From positions 1-64,000 of the forward strand of contig NZ_RKRK01000004.1 of assembly GCF_003815035.1 (NCBI RefSeq): a DNA stretch of 64,000 nt, in the 5' to 3' direction. The first letter of the stretch is position 1, and the number at the start of each line of letters is the position of its first letter. Shown here piece after piece: positions 28,618 through 37,996 of the stretch. The notes beneath the pieces were generated by a model. That model saw only the letters and a list, made by a program, of their open reading frames with translations, had not been told where the DNA came from and did not search any database. This DNA is from Abyssicoccus albus. Its GTDB lineage: Bacteria; Bacillota; Bacilli; Staphylococcales; Abyssicoccaceae. The position numbers and the translations under genes were made by a program.

Positions 28618-29991
28618 TTATTCATCCACTCTTGACATCACTACTACCGTCTCAACATGATAAGTCTGACTAAACATATCAACAGGTGTGACATCTCCTA
28701 TATCATAATGGCTTGATAGTAATTTCAAATCTCTTGCGAGTGTTGATGGATTACATGAAATATAAGTGATTTGCTCTACACCAATATCTATCAAGCATTG
28801 TAAAAAGTTTTGATCGCATCCTTTACGTGGTGGATCAACGATCACTGTAGATGGTTTCTCACCATTTTGAATAAGTTGATGAATAATATCTTCAACTTTG
28901 CCACTATAATAAGTTACGTTATCAATACCATTTAGCTTCGCATTATCTTTCGCATTTTCTACCGCTTCTTCAACAACTTCAATACCGATGACTTCTTTCA
29001 CTTTATTCGCTATGCTTTGACCTATCGTTCCAATACCACAATACGCATCAATCACGACATCATCTTTTGAAAAATTCGTTTGGTCAATGGCTGTTTGATA
29101 TAATCGTTCTGTTTGTTCAGGGTTCACTTGATAAAACGATGGCAAATATAATTCATACGTTTCCGTAAACAACTGATCTTTGATTGACGGTTCACCATAT
29201 AATACGATTGATTCTTTACCTAAAATGACATTTGTTTCATGTGGGTTTATATTTAACTGAATGGATTTGACATTTGGAAATTGATCTGTGATCTGTTGAA
29301 TAAATGCTTGCTCTTCTTGAGCATTCATCCATCGTTCAATCGCTGTGACAAATCCAATCATCACTTCATCTCCGGATTTATTGGTTCTAATGATGACATG
29401 CTTTAAATGGCCTGAATTCGTTCGTTCATCATACACTTTGATATGAAAGTCATTCAACAATTTACGAATATGACGCATCAATTCGTTTAATTCATTCCGT
29501 TGAATTAAGCATTCTTCAATTGGAATGACGTCATGACTTCGATTTCGATAAAAACCTAGTTCAGTAACGCCACCGATCATTTGAACAGGCAGTTTTGTTT
29601 TATTTCGGTAGTGGAAAGGATTTTCTGCACGTACAACATCATTCACATGAACATCTAATTTGCCTATACGTTTCATTGCATTGATGACTTTATTTTTCTT
29701 GAACTTCATCTGTTCTTCATACGACATATGTTGTAATTGACATCCTCCACATTGTGCATAATACATACACGGTGGGTCCACTCGGGCATCACTTGGTGTA
29801 TCAATATGAACAAGTTTACCAATACCATATTTACTTGTCGCTTTAATGACTTTCACTTCAACCTCTTCACCAATCATTGCATTTGGGATGAAAATTGGAT
29901 ATTTATCAATTTTCATAACCCCTTGGCCTTCGTGATTATAATCAATGACTTTTGCTTTTACATATTCATTTTTTTGGACAGGTTTTGCCAT
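28618..29991 (-). CDS. rumA: 23S rRNA (uracil-5-)-methyltransferase RumA/RlmCD
   Basis: A 457-residue TrmA-family methyltransferase. Layout: TRAM domain (residues 5-65), Fe-S ligands DPPCMYYAQCGGCQLQ, SAM motif IDAYCGIGTIGQS, VDPPRKGCD, catalytic cysteine in YISCNPST, and the base glutamate in YHVETVVV. The frame opens at a GTG three codons earlier, but GAAGG fits the ATG at 29991. Its place beside dgkB and gatBAC matches S. aureus. No clear terminator follows, while a rumA-like end with terminator sits 6 kb away across the island. Confidence 0.92.
   Translation of the reverse strand: MAKPVQKNEYVKAKVIDYNHEGQGVMKIDKYPIFIPNAMIGEEVEVKVIKATSKYGIGKLVHIDTPSDARVDPPCMYYAQCGGCQLQHMSYEEQMKFKKNKVINAMKRIGKLDVHVNDVVRAENPFHYRNKTKLPVQMIGGVTELGFYRNRSHDVIPIEECLIQRNELNELMRHIRKLLNDFHIKVYDERTNSGHLKHVIIRTNKSGDEVMIGFVTAIERWMNAQEEQAFIQQITDQFPNVKSIQLNINPHETNVILGKESIVLYGEPSIKDQLFTETYELYLPSFYQVNPEQTERLYQTAIDQTNFSKDDVVIDAYCGIGTIGQSIANKVKEVIGIEVVEEAVENAKDNAKLNGIDNVTYYSGKVEDIIHQLIQNGEKPSTVIVDPPRKGCDQNFLQCLIDIGVEQITYISCNPSTLARDLKLLSSHYDIGDVTPVDMFSQTYHVETVVVMSRVDE
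28651..28659 (-). other. candidate attachment-site half in the rumA 3' end
   Basis: CATGTTGAG on the minus strand, encoding part of HVE, is identical to 22688-22696. Sequence downstream differs between the two copies, as expected if recombination here swapped the last codons of rumA. Confidence 0.5.
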
Positions 29992-30012
29992 ATTATACAC
30001 GCCTTCATCGGT

Positions 30013-31812
30013 TTATATTTCTTTATATACTTTACTCCAAAGTTCACCATGATCATCAAGTTTAAATGATTTATCAATCACGTCCAATGATATCGTTGGT
30101 ACATACATATAAAGTTTCCCAGGGTATTGATTATAATGATATTGAATTGGCAGTTGTCTTAACTTCGATAACCCGTATTTTTTTACATCATTTAGTACAA
30201 TTTTATTGATCGGCACTGGATGTTCGACAAGGTTAGTGCACGATTTAAGAGGTTCAAATGTATTAATACGATATTCATTCGTAATGACATAGAATTCATC
30301 ATAATCATCAAATATTTCAGTTGAATTGTCTTCTTTATCGTTAAGTACCGTGGACAATTCAATATTTTGAACTCGCTCATGATCACTTTCTTGTATCCCT
30401 TTTGAATTATATCTCCTCGGTTTATCTAGATTGATTGAATAATTCAATCCATAAAAGATATCACAATTGTAAGTTGGAAATCCTGGCTTCACAATATATT
30501 GCTCATCTTCTACGGTCAAGTGACCATTTGAGAATTCCATCCATTCTTTCAATTGTTTTTTATTCACTTTTACAACTGCTAAATTGTTTTCATGCTTATA
30601 TAGATTAATTGCATCTAACATCGTCAATGTTGGTGGTGTCATATGGATGAAATCTTTTATCCCATCACGTCCACCTTTGAATAGAGCTTGAGATGATATG
30701 ACTGGAATATCTTTATCTAGAATGTCTAACATTTCATTCACATATCGATATGTTGCTTTCGCAATCGTAAATGTTGTTTCATTCGGTGTGATTTGATGTG
30801 TGTAACTCATGACTGGCTCTTCTATTTGTGTTACCGGTTCATCAACGTATTGTAGTAAAACTTCATGTAATCGCAACACATCATGAGGAATATCAGTTCC
30901 TTCATGATCACTCATAATGTGCTCAGTAAATTGGTCTCTAATCATATATCGATCGGTTGTAGCATCATACGAAACATCGAAGTTAAGTACACCGATAGAA
31001 CGTCCTGATGACAATGGTTGAACAGCCAGTGTGTTGTGAATTAAAGATTTATCATTGTCCACTTCGTCTAACCCATCATAATATAACCCGGGAAATTGTT
31101 CGTGTGTATGACCAAAAACAATCCCATCCAAATATTCATCCTTTGCAATTAAATGGGCTTGATTTTCATGATGAATATCTTCCTTTAAGTTTAATTGCAT
31201 ACCCGTATGTGCTAAACACACGACGAGATCACATTGATGTTGTTCTTTTAATTGCTTGCTCATGTTCTGACTACATTGATACATACTTTCAACATTTAAT
31301 ATGCCTTCCAAATTAAATTTGTCCCAATTCAATATTTGTTCTGGGACAACACTATATATACCAATCTTCAATGGTCTTGTCGATTCATCTACTTGAAGAG
31401 AACGAATAACATACGGAGTCGTAAAATGTTCATTTGTTTGTTCATATGTCACATTTGAATTGACGACAGTCGCATTTAAGTGATTCATCGTATATTGTAA
31501 ATAATCAAGACCATAATTGAACTCATGATTCCCTAAAGCTATAACGTCATAACCAACTTTATTCATATATTGAATCAACTCATTTGGTGAGTCTTGGTCA
31601 TCTTTTTTAAAATGGTCAAAGCTCATATTACCGATGATATCCCCTTGTAGAAAGTCTCCATTATCCAATAGTAAAGACTTCTCTTTATCGCGTTCCTTTA
31701 TTTGATCCATTAATACAGATAACCCTTCTTTTGTCACTTGCTTAAAACGATAATCATAATTCGGAATGCCATTATGGACATCGGATGTCGCAAAACATTG
31801 GATGATTGTCAT
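30013..31812 (-). CDS. cytosolic 5'-nucleotidase-type metallophosphatase
   Basis: A 599-residue two-domain protein. Residues 1-290 are a calcineurin-type metallophosphatase with ATSDVHNG, LDNGDFLQGD, LGNHEFNYGL and GHTHEQ supplying the two-metal ligands. The rest is a 5'-nucleotidase C-terminal domain (VISSQALFKGGRDGI ... YNCDIFYGLNYSI). There is no signal peptide, as in the YunD branch, so it should act on nucleotides or 2',3'-cyclic nucleotides inside the cell. It lies 10 bases after dgkB and just before rumA, probably one operon. Confidence 0.87.
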   Translation of the reverse strand: MTIIQCFATSDVHNGIPNYDYRFKQVTKEGLSVLMDQIKERDKEKSLLLDNGDFLQGDIIGNMSFDHFKKDDQDSPNELIQYMNKVGYDVIALGNHEFNYGLDYLQYTMNHLNATVVNSNVTYEQTNEHFTTPYVIRSLQVDESTRPLKIGIYSVVPEQILNWDKFNLEGILNVESMYQCSQNMSKQLKEQHQCDLVVCLAHTGMQLNLKEDIHHENQAHLIAKDEYLDGIVFGHTHEQFPGLYYDGLDEVDNDKSLIHNTLAVQPLSSGRSIGVLNFDVSYDATTDRYMIRDQFTEHIMSDHEGTDIPHDVLRLHEVLLQYVDEPVTQIEEPVMSYTHQITPNETTFTIAKATYRYVNEMLDILDKDIPVISSQALFKGGRDGIKDFIHMTPPTLTMLDAINLYKHENNLAVVKVNKKQLKEWMEFSNGHLTVEDEQYIVKPGFPTYNCDIFYGLNYSINLDKPRRYNSKGIQESDHERVQNIELSTVLNDKEDNSTEIFDDYDEFYVITNEYRINTFEPLKSCTNLVEHPVPINKIVLNDVKKYGLSKLRQLPIQYHYNQYPGKLYMYVPTISLDVIDKSFKLDDHGELWSKVYKEI

Positions 31813-31821
31813 AAAAGTGTA

Positions 31822-32763
31822 TCACTCCATATCTAAAAATTCTTCTTGTTCTTCCACATTGGTATCGACATGCCCTTCAATATTTGTAAATACTTCTATA
31901 TGTTGCTTTAAATTTACAAAGTGGGCAGGGGCATTTCCACCAAATTCTCCATCGATATTTAATTGAACCGTTTCACCACTCGTCACACGAACTTCACGTG
32001 CTTTCTTATAATGAACTTTTGGATGATGGATATGTTCTCCTCTAGTTGTTAATGTAATAATATGAGCAAGTTCAGCTAGTGATACTTCTTCTAAAAACAT
32101 AAATGCAAAATATCCATCATCAAATTCTGAGTCAGGTGCAATCTTATCAAAGCCACCGATAGAATTTGTTAATCCGAGTAAAAATAACATGACCTTACCT
32201 TCATAGACTTCATCATCGTATTCCAATCGCATATCAATGGCAGATAAATTCGGTAACATTTCTATCCCTTTAACATAATAAGCAACCGGACCGAGTAATG
32301 TTTTCAACCTGCTTGGTGCTTCATAAGATACTTCTGTAATCTTTCCGCCACCAGCAATATTCATAAAGTATCGATTGTTCATCTTACCGATATCTAATTT
32401 AGTAGGTGTGTTATTTGTAATCACATCAATGGCTTGTTGGATATTTTTCTTAATGCCTAATGCTTTACCATAATCATTTACAGTCCCCATAGGAATAATA
32501 CCGAGTTTTGGCTTTACTTCAAAGTCAGCGATACCGTTGATGACTTCATTGACAGTACCATCACCACCCGCTGCTATCACTAAATCGAAACCATCTTTAG
32601 CTGCATACTGAGCTGCGAGTGTTGCATCTCCTTCTGCAGTCGTTGCATGAGCACTCGTAATATATCCGGCTTGCTCTAACTGAATTAAACAGTCAGGCAA
32701 TTGCTTTTTAAATAATTCTCTTCCTGAAGTCGGATTATATATAATCCTTGCACGTTTTTTCAT
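31822..32763 (-). CDS. dgkB: diacylglycerol kinase DgkB
   Basis: A 313-residue soluble lipid kinase that phosphorylates diacylglycerol released during lipoteichoic acid synthesis. The nucleotide site reads IAAGGDGTVNEVINGIAD, preceded by IYNPTSGRE, with GTVNDYGKALGI and SIGGFDKIAPDSEFDDG further on. All match S. aureus DgkB. Its ATG follows AAAGGGGATTAATC, whose first bases are the end of the small gene upstream. Confidence 0.95.
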   Translation of the reverse strand: MKKRARIIYNPTSGRELFKKQLPDCLIQLEQAGYITSAHATTAEGDATLAAQYAAKDGFDLVIAAGGDGTVNEVINGIADFEVKPKLGIIPMGTVNDYGKALGIKKNIQQAIDVITNNTPTKLDIGKMNNRYFMNIAGGGKITEVSYEAPSRLKTLLGPVAYYVKGIEMLPNLSAIDMRLEYDDEVYEGKVMLFLLGLTNSIGGFDKIAPDSEFDDGYFAFMFLEEVSLAELAHIITLTTRGEHIHHPKVHYKKAREVRVTSGETVQLNIDGEFGGNAPAHFVNLKQHIEVFTNIEGHVDTNVEEQEEFLDME

Positions 32764-32765
32764 GA

Positions 32766-32942
32766 TTAATCCCCTTTCTTTCTTTTATCCACTTTTTTCA
32801 TACTGAATACTAAATATATTGCGATAACAAATACTGAAATTTTTAATATTTGAACGATCGTAGTATCCATCTTCGAATGAAATAAAATTAGAATAATTAG
32901 TAATAAAATATTAAGCAAATATAGTACACTGTTAATTCTCAT
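32766..32942 (-). CDS. small membrane protein upstream of dgkB
   Basis: A 58-residue protein with two hydrophobic helices (about residues 4-20 and 28-46) and a basic tail ending VDKRKKGD. The frame is longer upstream, but GAGGAAA precedes the ATG at 32942. It ends two bases before dgkB and is surely cotranscribed. I do not recognise a family. Confidence 0.65.
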   Translation of the reverse strand: MRINSVLYLLNILLLIILILFHSKMDTTIVQILKISVFVIAIYLVFSMKKVDKRKKGD

Positions 32943-33095
32943 GAAAGTTTCCTCTTTTTTTGAACTATAAATAGTTATACATGTTATATTATAAAGTATC
33001 ACAATAAATTGTTAAACTTATCTATATTAATTGTGCGATTTATTCTATATTTTGTTAAAATAATATTGATTAAATAAATTTAGGAGTAAAAAAAT

Positions 33096-33857
33096 ATGAT
33101 TTATAGATTACCTCTATTATTATACGCAATTATTATTGGTGCAATTATTGTAGGCGGATTCTTGCTTTGGCAAGATAAAGTGCAATTAGATGATCAAAAA
33201 ATTGTGAATGACTTTAAAGCACAAGCACAAAATGACCCTGCAGTGAAAAAACAAAAGGAACTTGAAAACTTTGAATTGAAGCCTAAGGAAGCTAATACTG
33301 CATATAAAAAAGCAATTAAAGATGATAAAGAATTTAACATAACATTCGTCACGAATAACAAATTACAAAATGAAGATGGTTCGAAATTAGTTAGTGAACA
33401 ATTAGAACAACAATTCAATGAGCGTATAAAAATTCATGAAGTGATGCTTGAAGGAGATTCAAGCCAATTGAATGATGAAGAAGTTCGTTCTACAATCTAT
33501 GAAGAAGATATGGATATGTTGCTCATTGATTCATTTCTATTAAATGATTATTTACAAGGGGTTTCGACAGACAATCATCGTTTAAATATCGGCAGATTAT
33601 ATGTCGATGCATATAACAATCAAGAAGTACCAGTGTATATTGTCGGTCAACGTCTGGCAGCGGATAATGTTTATAATGAAATATTAGCGAGTGAAGAAGA
33701 TTTCTTCGAATCGAACGACTATGAATATATCGATCAATATTCGGAATGGGAATCATTAACGAATTATGATGAATACGTCAATGGTGACGGAACACTGACA
33801 GAAAAAGGAACAGAATTTTGGGCGAATAATATTTATGATTACTTTGTGAAAGATTAG
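33096..33857 (+). CDS. membrane-anchored SGNH-like protein, active site not evident
   Basis: A 253-residue protein with one N-terminal membrane helix (residues 5-25), a charged helical stalk rich in Lys, Glu and Gln (30-80), and an extracellular domain. The domain has an alternating pattern (FNITFVTNN, DMLLIDSFLLND, VPVYIVGQRLAADN) and ends DGTLTEKGTEFWANNIYDYF, which looks like the last block of SGNH hydrolases. The usual GDS serine and the DxxH histidine are not visible, so it is either inactive or a distant relative. TAGGAGTAA precedes the ATG. Confidence 0.5.
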   Translation: MIYRLPLLLYAIIIGAIIVGGFLLWQDKVQLDDQKIVNDFKAQAQNDPAVKKQKELENFELKPKEANTAYKKAIKDDKEFNITFVTNNKLQNEDGSKLVSEQLEQQFNERIKIHEVMLEGDSSQLNDEEVRSTIYEEDMDMLLIDSFLLNDYLQGVSTDNHRLNIGRLYVDAYNNQEVPVYIVGQRLAADNVYNEILASEEDFFESNDYEYIDQYSEWESLTNYDEYVNGDGTLTEKGTEFWANNIYDYFVKD

Positions 33858-33875
33858 TATTAACGCTATCATCTG

Positions 33876-33908
33876 GTAATCAGAGTATTTCTCTTTTACT
33901 CTGATTAC
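33876..33908. repeat. single copy of the 61-bp palindromic repeat, variant stem
   Basis: GTAATCAGAGTA and TACTCTGATTAC are separated by nine bases. Relative to the arrays both arms carry a matching change, so the stem stays perfect. Confidence 0.85.
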
Positions 33909-33918
33909 GAAACAAAAA

Positions 33919-33956
33919 CAAAGGTAGACCTCTATTAATTAAGAGGTCTACCTTTT
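33919..33956. terminator. bidirectional terminator
   Basis: A strong stem, AAAGGTAGACCTCT with AGAGGTCTACCTTT, is followed by T-rich sequence on the plus side and A-rich sequence before it. Confidence 0.88.
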
Positions 33957-33961
33957 CTTCA

Positions 33962-34238
33962 TTATAACTTCTCATTGAAAATTTGAATCTTATGTTCATT
34001 TCGTTCTTCTTGTATTAACGTTTGATATTCTTTAGATACATGGAAATTCACTTCATCTTTTTTGGCATCTTTTTTATCAGCTTTATACATCTTTTTTAAC
34101 TCTTCAATCACACGATCTTTCATCAAATCTTGTTCGATATATCTTTCTAACTTTTTATCATAATTTTCACCGGCAATTTCTGCTGCCTTCTATAATACCG
34201 ACTATAGTCCATGCGATTAAAATCACAGTATTTTTCAA
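33962..34238 (-). pseudogene. frameshifted small membrane-protein gene
   Basis: On the minus strand a TTG-led frame gives KNTVILIAWTIVGIIEG, a membrane helix, then shifts by one base near 34185. It continues in another frame as AEIAGENYDKKLERYIEQDL and a lysine-rich tail ending IQIFNEKL before a stop. Joined, it would encode about 90 residues. No promoter or ribosome-binding site is seen, because a terminator sits directly upstream. The whole stretch 33858-34464 otherwise holds only hairpins and repeats. Confidence 0.55.
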
Positions 34239-34240
34239 AA

Positions 34241-34270
34241 CAAAAAACTAGATGGATATCCATCTAGTTC
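34241..34270 (-). terminator. terminator of the gatCAB operon
   Basis: A perfect stem, AACTAGATGG with CCATCTAGTT, is followed by T6 on the minus strand, beyond the repeat array downstream of gatB. Confidence 0.8.
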
Positions 34271-34294
34271 ATTGTTCTAATATTTTGTGCTCTC

Positions 34295-34449
34295 GTATTC
34301 AGAGTATTTGCCGTTTACTCTGAATATCAGACGAATTCTTGCCTTTTTATCCCCTGTATTCAGAGTATTTGCCGTTTACTCTGAATATCAGACGAATTCT
34401 TGTCTTTTTTCACCCCGTATTCAGAGTATTTGTCGTTTACTCTGAATAC
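34295..34449. repeat. three-unit tandem array of 61-bp palindromic repeats
   Basis: Hairpins start at 34295, 34356 and 34417, again exactly 61 bases apart, with the same GTATTCAGAGTA / TACTCTGAATA(C/T) stems. The linker (CAGACGAATTCTTG...) differs from that of the first array. The array lies between the gatB stop and its terminator, so it would be transcribed as part of the operon tail. Confidence 0.93.
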
Positions 34450-34464
34450 GAGCATGAGAGCGAT

Positions 34465-35892
34465 CTAACGTTTGTTGATTTCTTCCATTAAAATCTTATT
34501 TACCAACGGTGGGTTTGCTTGTCCTTTTGATTTCTTCATAATTTGACCCACTAAGAACCCTATCGCTTTATCTTTACCATTTTTGAAATCTTCGATTGAT
34601 TGAGGATTTTCATCTAAAGCCTCTGTTACAAATTGAGTCAATGTCCCAACATCCGAAATTTGCTCCATTCCTAAATCTTTTACGATCTTTTTAGGAGAAT
34701 CCCCAGACTTAGCAGTTTCTTGGAATACTTTCTTCGCTTGCTTACTTGAAATCGCTTGATCATCAACAAGCTGTAACAATTCGACTAAATTGCTTGGTTT
34801 AATGTTAGAATTAGCTAATTCCATTTGCTCTTTATTCAAGTATTCATTCACATTACCCATTAAGTAATTCGATGCACTCTTCGCATTTGCACCGAGCGCT
34901 ACCATTTCATCAAAGAAATCAGACATTTCTTTCGTTAACGTCAATACTTTAGCATCGTATGCTGGTAATCCTAGTTCGTTAATGTATTTATCTTTTCGTT
35001 CATCAGGTAACATTGGGATTGTTTCTCTTACTGCATTCTTCCATTCGTCATCGATATATAACGGAACGAGATCTGGCTCTGGGAAGTAACGATAATCATC
35101 AGCACCTTCTTTTACACGCATTAATACCGTTTGACCCGTAGATTCATCGAATCGTCTCGTTTCTTGGAGGATTTCCCCGCCTCCAAGTAATACTTGACGT
35201 TGTCTCTTCTCTTCAAATTCTAACCCTTTTTTAACAAAAGAGAATGAGTTCAAGTTTTTGAGCTCTGTCTTCGTACCAAATTCGTCTTGACCATACGGTC
35301 TAATCGAAATATTCGCATCACATCTTAAGGAACCTTGCTCCATCTTACAATCTGACACTCCGGTATATTGAATGATGGACTTCAATTTCTCTAGATAAGC
35401 ATAAGCTTCATCAGGTGTTCTTATATCTGGTTCAGATACGATTTCGATCAAAGGTGTTCCTTGACGGTTAATATCGACAAGTGAATACCCTGACTTATGT
35501 GTTGATTTCCCGGCATCCTCTTCTAAATGTAGCCTTGTAATCCCGATTGTTTTCTTCTGACCATCGACTTCAATTTCAATTGATCCATGTTCACCGAGTG
35601 GCTGGTCGAATTGAGAGATTTGATATGCTTTCGGGTTATCTGGGTAAAAATAATTTTTACGATCAAATTTAGAGTGCGTTGCGATATCCATATTTAACGC
35701 CATCGCTGCTCTCATCCCAAAATCTATCGCTCTTTTATTCACGACGGGTAAAACACCTGGATACCCTAAGTCGATTGGATTTGTGTTCGTATTTGGTTCA
35801 GCTCCAAAATGTGCAGGTGAAGGAGAGAACATTTTCGAATCTGTCTTTAATTCAACGTGAACCTCTAATCCGATTACTGTTTCAAAATTCAT
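34465..35892 (-). CDS. gatB: Asp-tRNA(Asn)/Glu-tRNA(Gln) amidotransferase subunit B
   Basis: A 475-residue GatB, the subunit that binds the misacylated tRNA and activates the acyl group with ATP. The cradle domain motifs [26 protein letters not shown] and [20 protein letters not shown] are present, followed by [13 protein letters not shown] and FPEPDLVPL, then the C-terminal helical YqeY-like tail. It is the last gene of the gatCAB operon, 11 bases after gatA. AGGAGGAG precedes the ATG. Confidence 0.97.
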   Translation of the reverse strand: MNFETVIGLEVHVELKTDSKMFSPSPAHFGAEPNTNTNPIDLGYPGVLPVVNKRAIDFGMRAAMALNMDIATHSKFDRKNYFYPDNPKAYQISQFDQPLGEHGSIEIEVDGQKKTIGITRLHLEEDAGKSTHKSGYSLVDINRQGTPLIEIVSEPDIRTPDEAYAYLEKLKSIIQYTGVSDCKMEQGSLRCDANISIRPYGQDEFGTKTELKNLNSFSFVKKGLEFEEKRQRQVLLGGGEILQETRRFDESTGQTVLMRVKEGADDYRYFPEPDLVPLYIDDEWKNAVRETIPMLPDERKDKYINELGLPAYDAKVLTLTKEMSDFFDEMVALGANAKSASNYLMGNVNEYLNKEQMELANSNIKPSNLVELLQLVDDQAISSKQAKKVFQETAKSGDSPKKIVKDLGMEQISDVGTLTQFVTEALDENPQSIEDFKNGKDKAIGFLVGQIMKKSKGQANPPLVNKILMEEINKR

Positions 35893-35903
35893 GTAAACTC
35901 CTC

Positions 35904-37367
35904 CTATTGATTCAATTTCTTATAGTGATCATGTAAATTAAATTGCGTCTCAAATGCATGTGCTACTTGATATATTGTAGATTCATCAAATGCTTTACCG
36001 ATGATTTGTAATCCAATCGGTCTGTCATTTTCTGATAATCCCGATGGAATACTAATCGCTGGAAGACCTGCTAAATTGACTGGAATGGTCAATAAATCAT
36101 TTGCATACATCGTTAAATTATCTTCTACTTGTTCACCTAAATCAAAGGCAGGTGTTGGAGCGGTTGGACCTACAATAATATCGTATTCATTAAATACTTT
36201 ATCGAAATCTTCTTTGATTAACGTTCTAATTTTTTGAGCCTTCGTATAATATGCATCAAAATGTCCTGCACTTAATGAATAAGTACCGAGCATAATACGA
36301 CGCTTCACTTCGTCACCGAATCCTATTGAACGCGTCTTTTTGTATAATTCTTCTAATGATTCAACACCTTCTGCTTGATACCCATAATGGATACCATCAA
36401 AGCGCGCAAGGTTAGAACTTGCTTCAGATGATGCGAGAATATAGTACGCCGGCAATCCATATTTAGAGTGTGGTAATGATACTTCATCTACTGTTGCACC
36501 AAGTGATTTAAATGTTTCAAGGGCATCTTGAATATTTGCTTTTACTTCATCAGAGACCCCTTCGCCTAAATATTCTTTTGGTACCGCTATTTTTAAGTTT
36601 TTAATATCTTGACCGATTTTTTGTGTGAAATCAGGGACCTCGACATTGGCGCTTGTTGAATCATGCTTATCATATCCACTAATTGCATTTAATACATATG
36701 CATTATCTTTCACCGAACGAGTCATTGGTCCAATTTGATCAAGAGATGATGCAAATGCAACGAGTCCAAAACGAGATACTCGTCCATACGTTGGCTTCAT
36801 TCCTACGATGCCGCAATATGCTGCAGGTTGTCTTACTGACCCTCCAGTATCTGATCCTAGTGAATAAGGGACTAGTGATTTTGCAACCGCCGCTGCTGAA
36901 CCACCAGATGAACCACCAGGTACTGCTTTATGGTCAAATGGATTTACAGTTTTCTTATAGTATGAAGTCTCCGTTGAACCACCCATCGCAAATTCATCTA
37001 AATTTAATTTCCCAAGATTAACAGCATTTACCTCATTTAATTTGTTCATGACTGTTGCGTCATAGACAGGGATAAAGCCTTCCAATATTTTACTTGCACA
37101 TGTCGTTTCGATATTTTTAGTGACGATATTATCTTTAATTCCGGCCGGAATACCGAATAATGGATTCGTCACTTTACCTTCAGATTGTAGTTCATCTAAC
37201 GCTTTAGCTGCTTCAAGCGCTTTGTCTTTATTCACGTACAAAAATGAATTGATCGTTTGATCATCTTGCTCAATTGCATCAAGAAAAACTGACGTTAATT
37301 CTGAAACAGTCACTTCTTGATTGACTAATTTTTCATGTAATTGTTCTATAGAATCGTAACGCATCAT
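35904..37367 (-). CDS. gatA: Asp-tRNA(Asn)/Glu-tRNA(Gln) amidotransferase subunit A
   Basis: A 487-residue amidase-signature enzyme that releases ammonia from glutamine for tRNA amidation. The Ser-cisSer-Lys triad is visible: the lysine in IPAGIKDNI, the cis-serine in [14 protein letters not shown] and the nucleophile in [15 protein letters not shown]. Two adjacent ATGs start the frame; TAAGGAGTGATAT fits the first at 37367. It is the middle gene of the operon. Confidence 0.97.
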   Translation of the reverse strand: MMRYDSIEQLHEKLVNQEVTVSELTSVFLDAIEQDDQTINSFLYVNKDKALEAAKALDELQSEGKVTNPLFGIPAGIKDNIVTKNIETTCASKILEGFIPVYDATVMNKLNEVNAVNLGKLNLDEFAMGGSTETSYYKKTVNPFDHKAVPGGSSGGSAAAVAKSLVPYSLGSDTGGSVRQPAAYCGIVGMKPTYGRVSRFGLVAFASSLDQIGPMTRSVKDNAYVLNAISGYDKHDSTSANVEVPDFTQKIGQDIKNLKIAVPKEYLGEGVSDEVKANIQDALETFKSLGATVDEVSLPHSKYGLPAYYILASSEASSNLARFDGIHYGYQAEGVESLEELYKKTRSIGFGDEVKRRIMLGTYSLSAGHFDAYYTKAQKIRTLIKEDFDKVFNEYDIIVGPTAPTPAFDLGEQVEDNLTMYANDLLTIPVNLAGLPAISIPSGLSENDRPIGLQIIGKAFDESTIYQVAHAFETQFNLHDHYKKLNQ

Positions 37368-37389
37368 ATATCACTCCTTAGTTAAAAAA

Positions 37390-37689
37390 TTATTCGCTAT
37401 CATTCATGACTTGTGGTACTTTAAATTGTCCATCTATTGTTGAATGCGCATTAGATAAAGCATCTTCTTGACTTAACGGATCTACAACCGCATCATCACG
37501 AAATACATTCACTAAATCTAATACATGATACGTTGGTTTGACACCTTCAGTATCGACTTCATCTAATTGATCAGCAAAACTCATAATTTTTTCTAACTGT
37601 TCACTGAATTTTTCTGCATCTTGGTCATTAATTTCAATTTTTGATAAATGAGCAACATGTTTCACTTGCTCCTTATTTATATGCTCCAT
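37390..37689 (-). CDS. gatC: Asp-tRNA(Asn)/Glu-tRNA(Gln) amidotransferase subunit C
   Basis: A 99-residue GatC that wraps between GatA and GatB and stabilises the complex. The pattern VKHVAHLSKIEI...EKFSEQLEKIMSFADQLDEVDTEGVKPTYHVL is typical over its whole length. AGAGGAGGATTGAC precedes the ATG. It is the first gene of gatCAB. Confidence 0.96.
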   Translation of the reverse strand: MEHINKEQVKHVAHLSKIEINDQDAEKFSEQLEKIMSFADQLDEVDTEGVKPTYHVLDLVNVFRDDAVVDPLSQEDALSNAHSTIDGQFKVPQVMNDSE

Positions 37690-37996
37690 GTCAATCCTCC
37701 TCTATGGAAATGTCAATCGTATTAAATTTTATCAAAATTAGCTTAAAAATGCTATCGAACTCAGTTGAAATACTGAATCAAAATGTTAGATTCAATACTA
37801 ACATTTTCATTTTTCGTAGATATATTAGCGTTTAATGGTTATTGATATTAAAGCTTAAATATTCAGATTATTAGTTCTCAACTATTGGTACAATAGTAAA
37901 TATCCTCGAAACCATTGAGAATACTGAATAAAATTAGGTCAACTAACTTGATTATTCTTAGTCATTTATGTACTCTTAAATATAGGAGGCGATAAA
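37690..37996. promoter_or_regulatory. divergent promoter region between gatC and putP
   Basis: No gene is seen in this 307-base gap. For gatC an extended -10 element, TTGATAAAAT, lies on the minus strand near 37725-37735. For putP a possible TTGATT-17-TACTCT lies at about 37950-37980, but it is weak. The middle is AT-rich without clear hairpins. Confidence 0.4.

Noticed and set aside
28447-28635. A plus-strand frame of about 60 codons
   Set aside because: It has no ribosome-binding site, its composition is Pro/Leu/Ser-rich without a pattern, and it overlaps the end of rumA.
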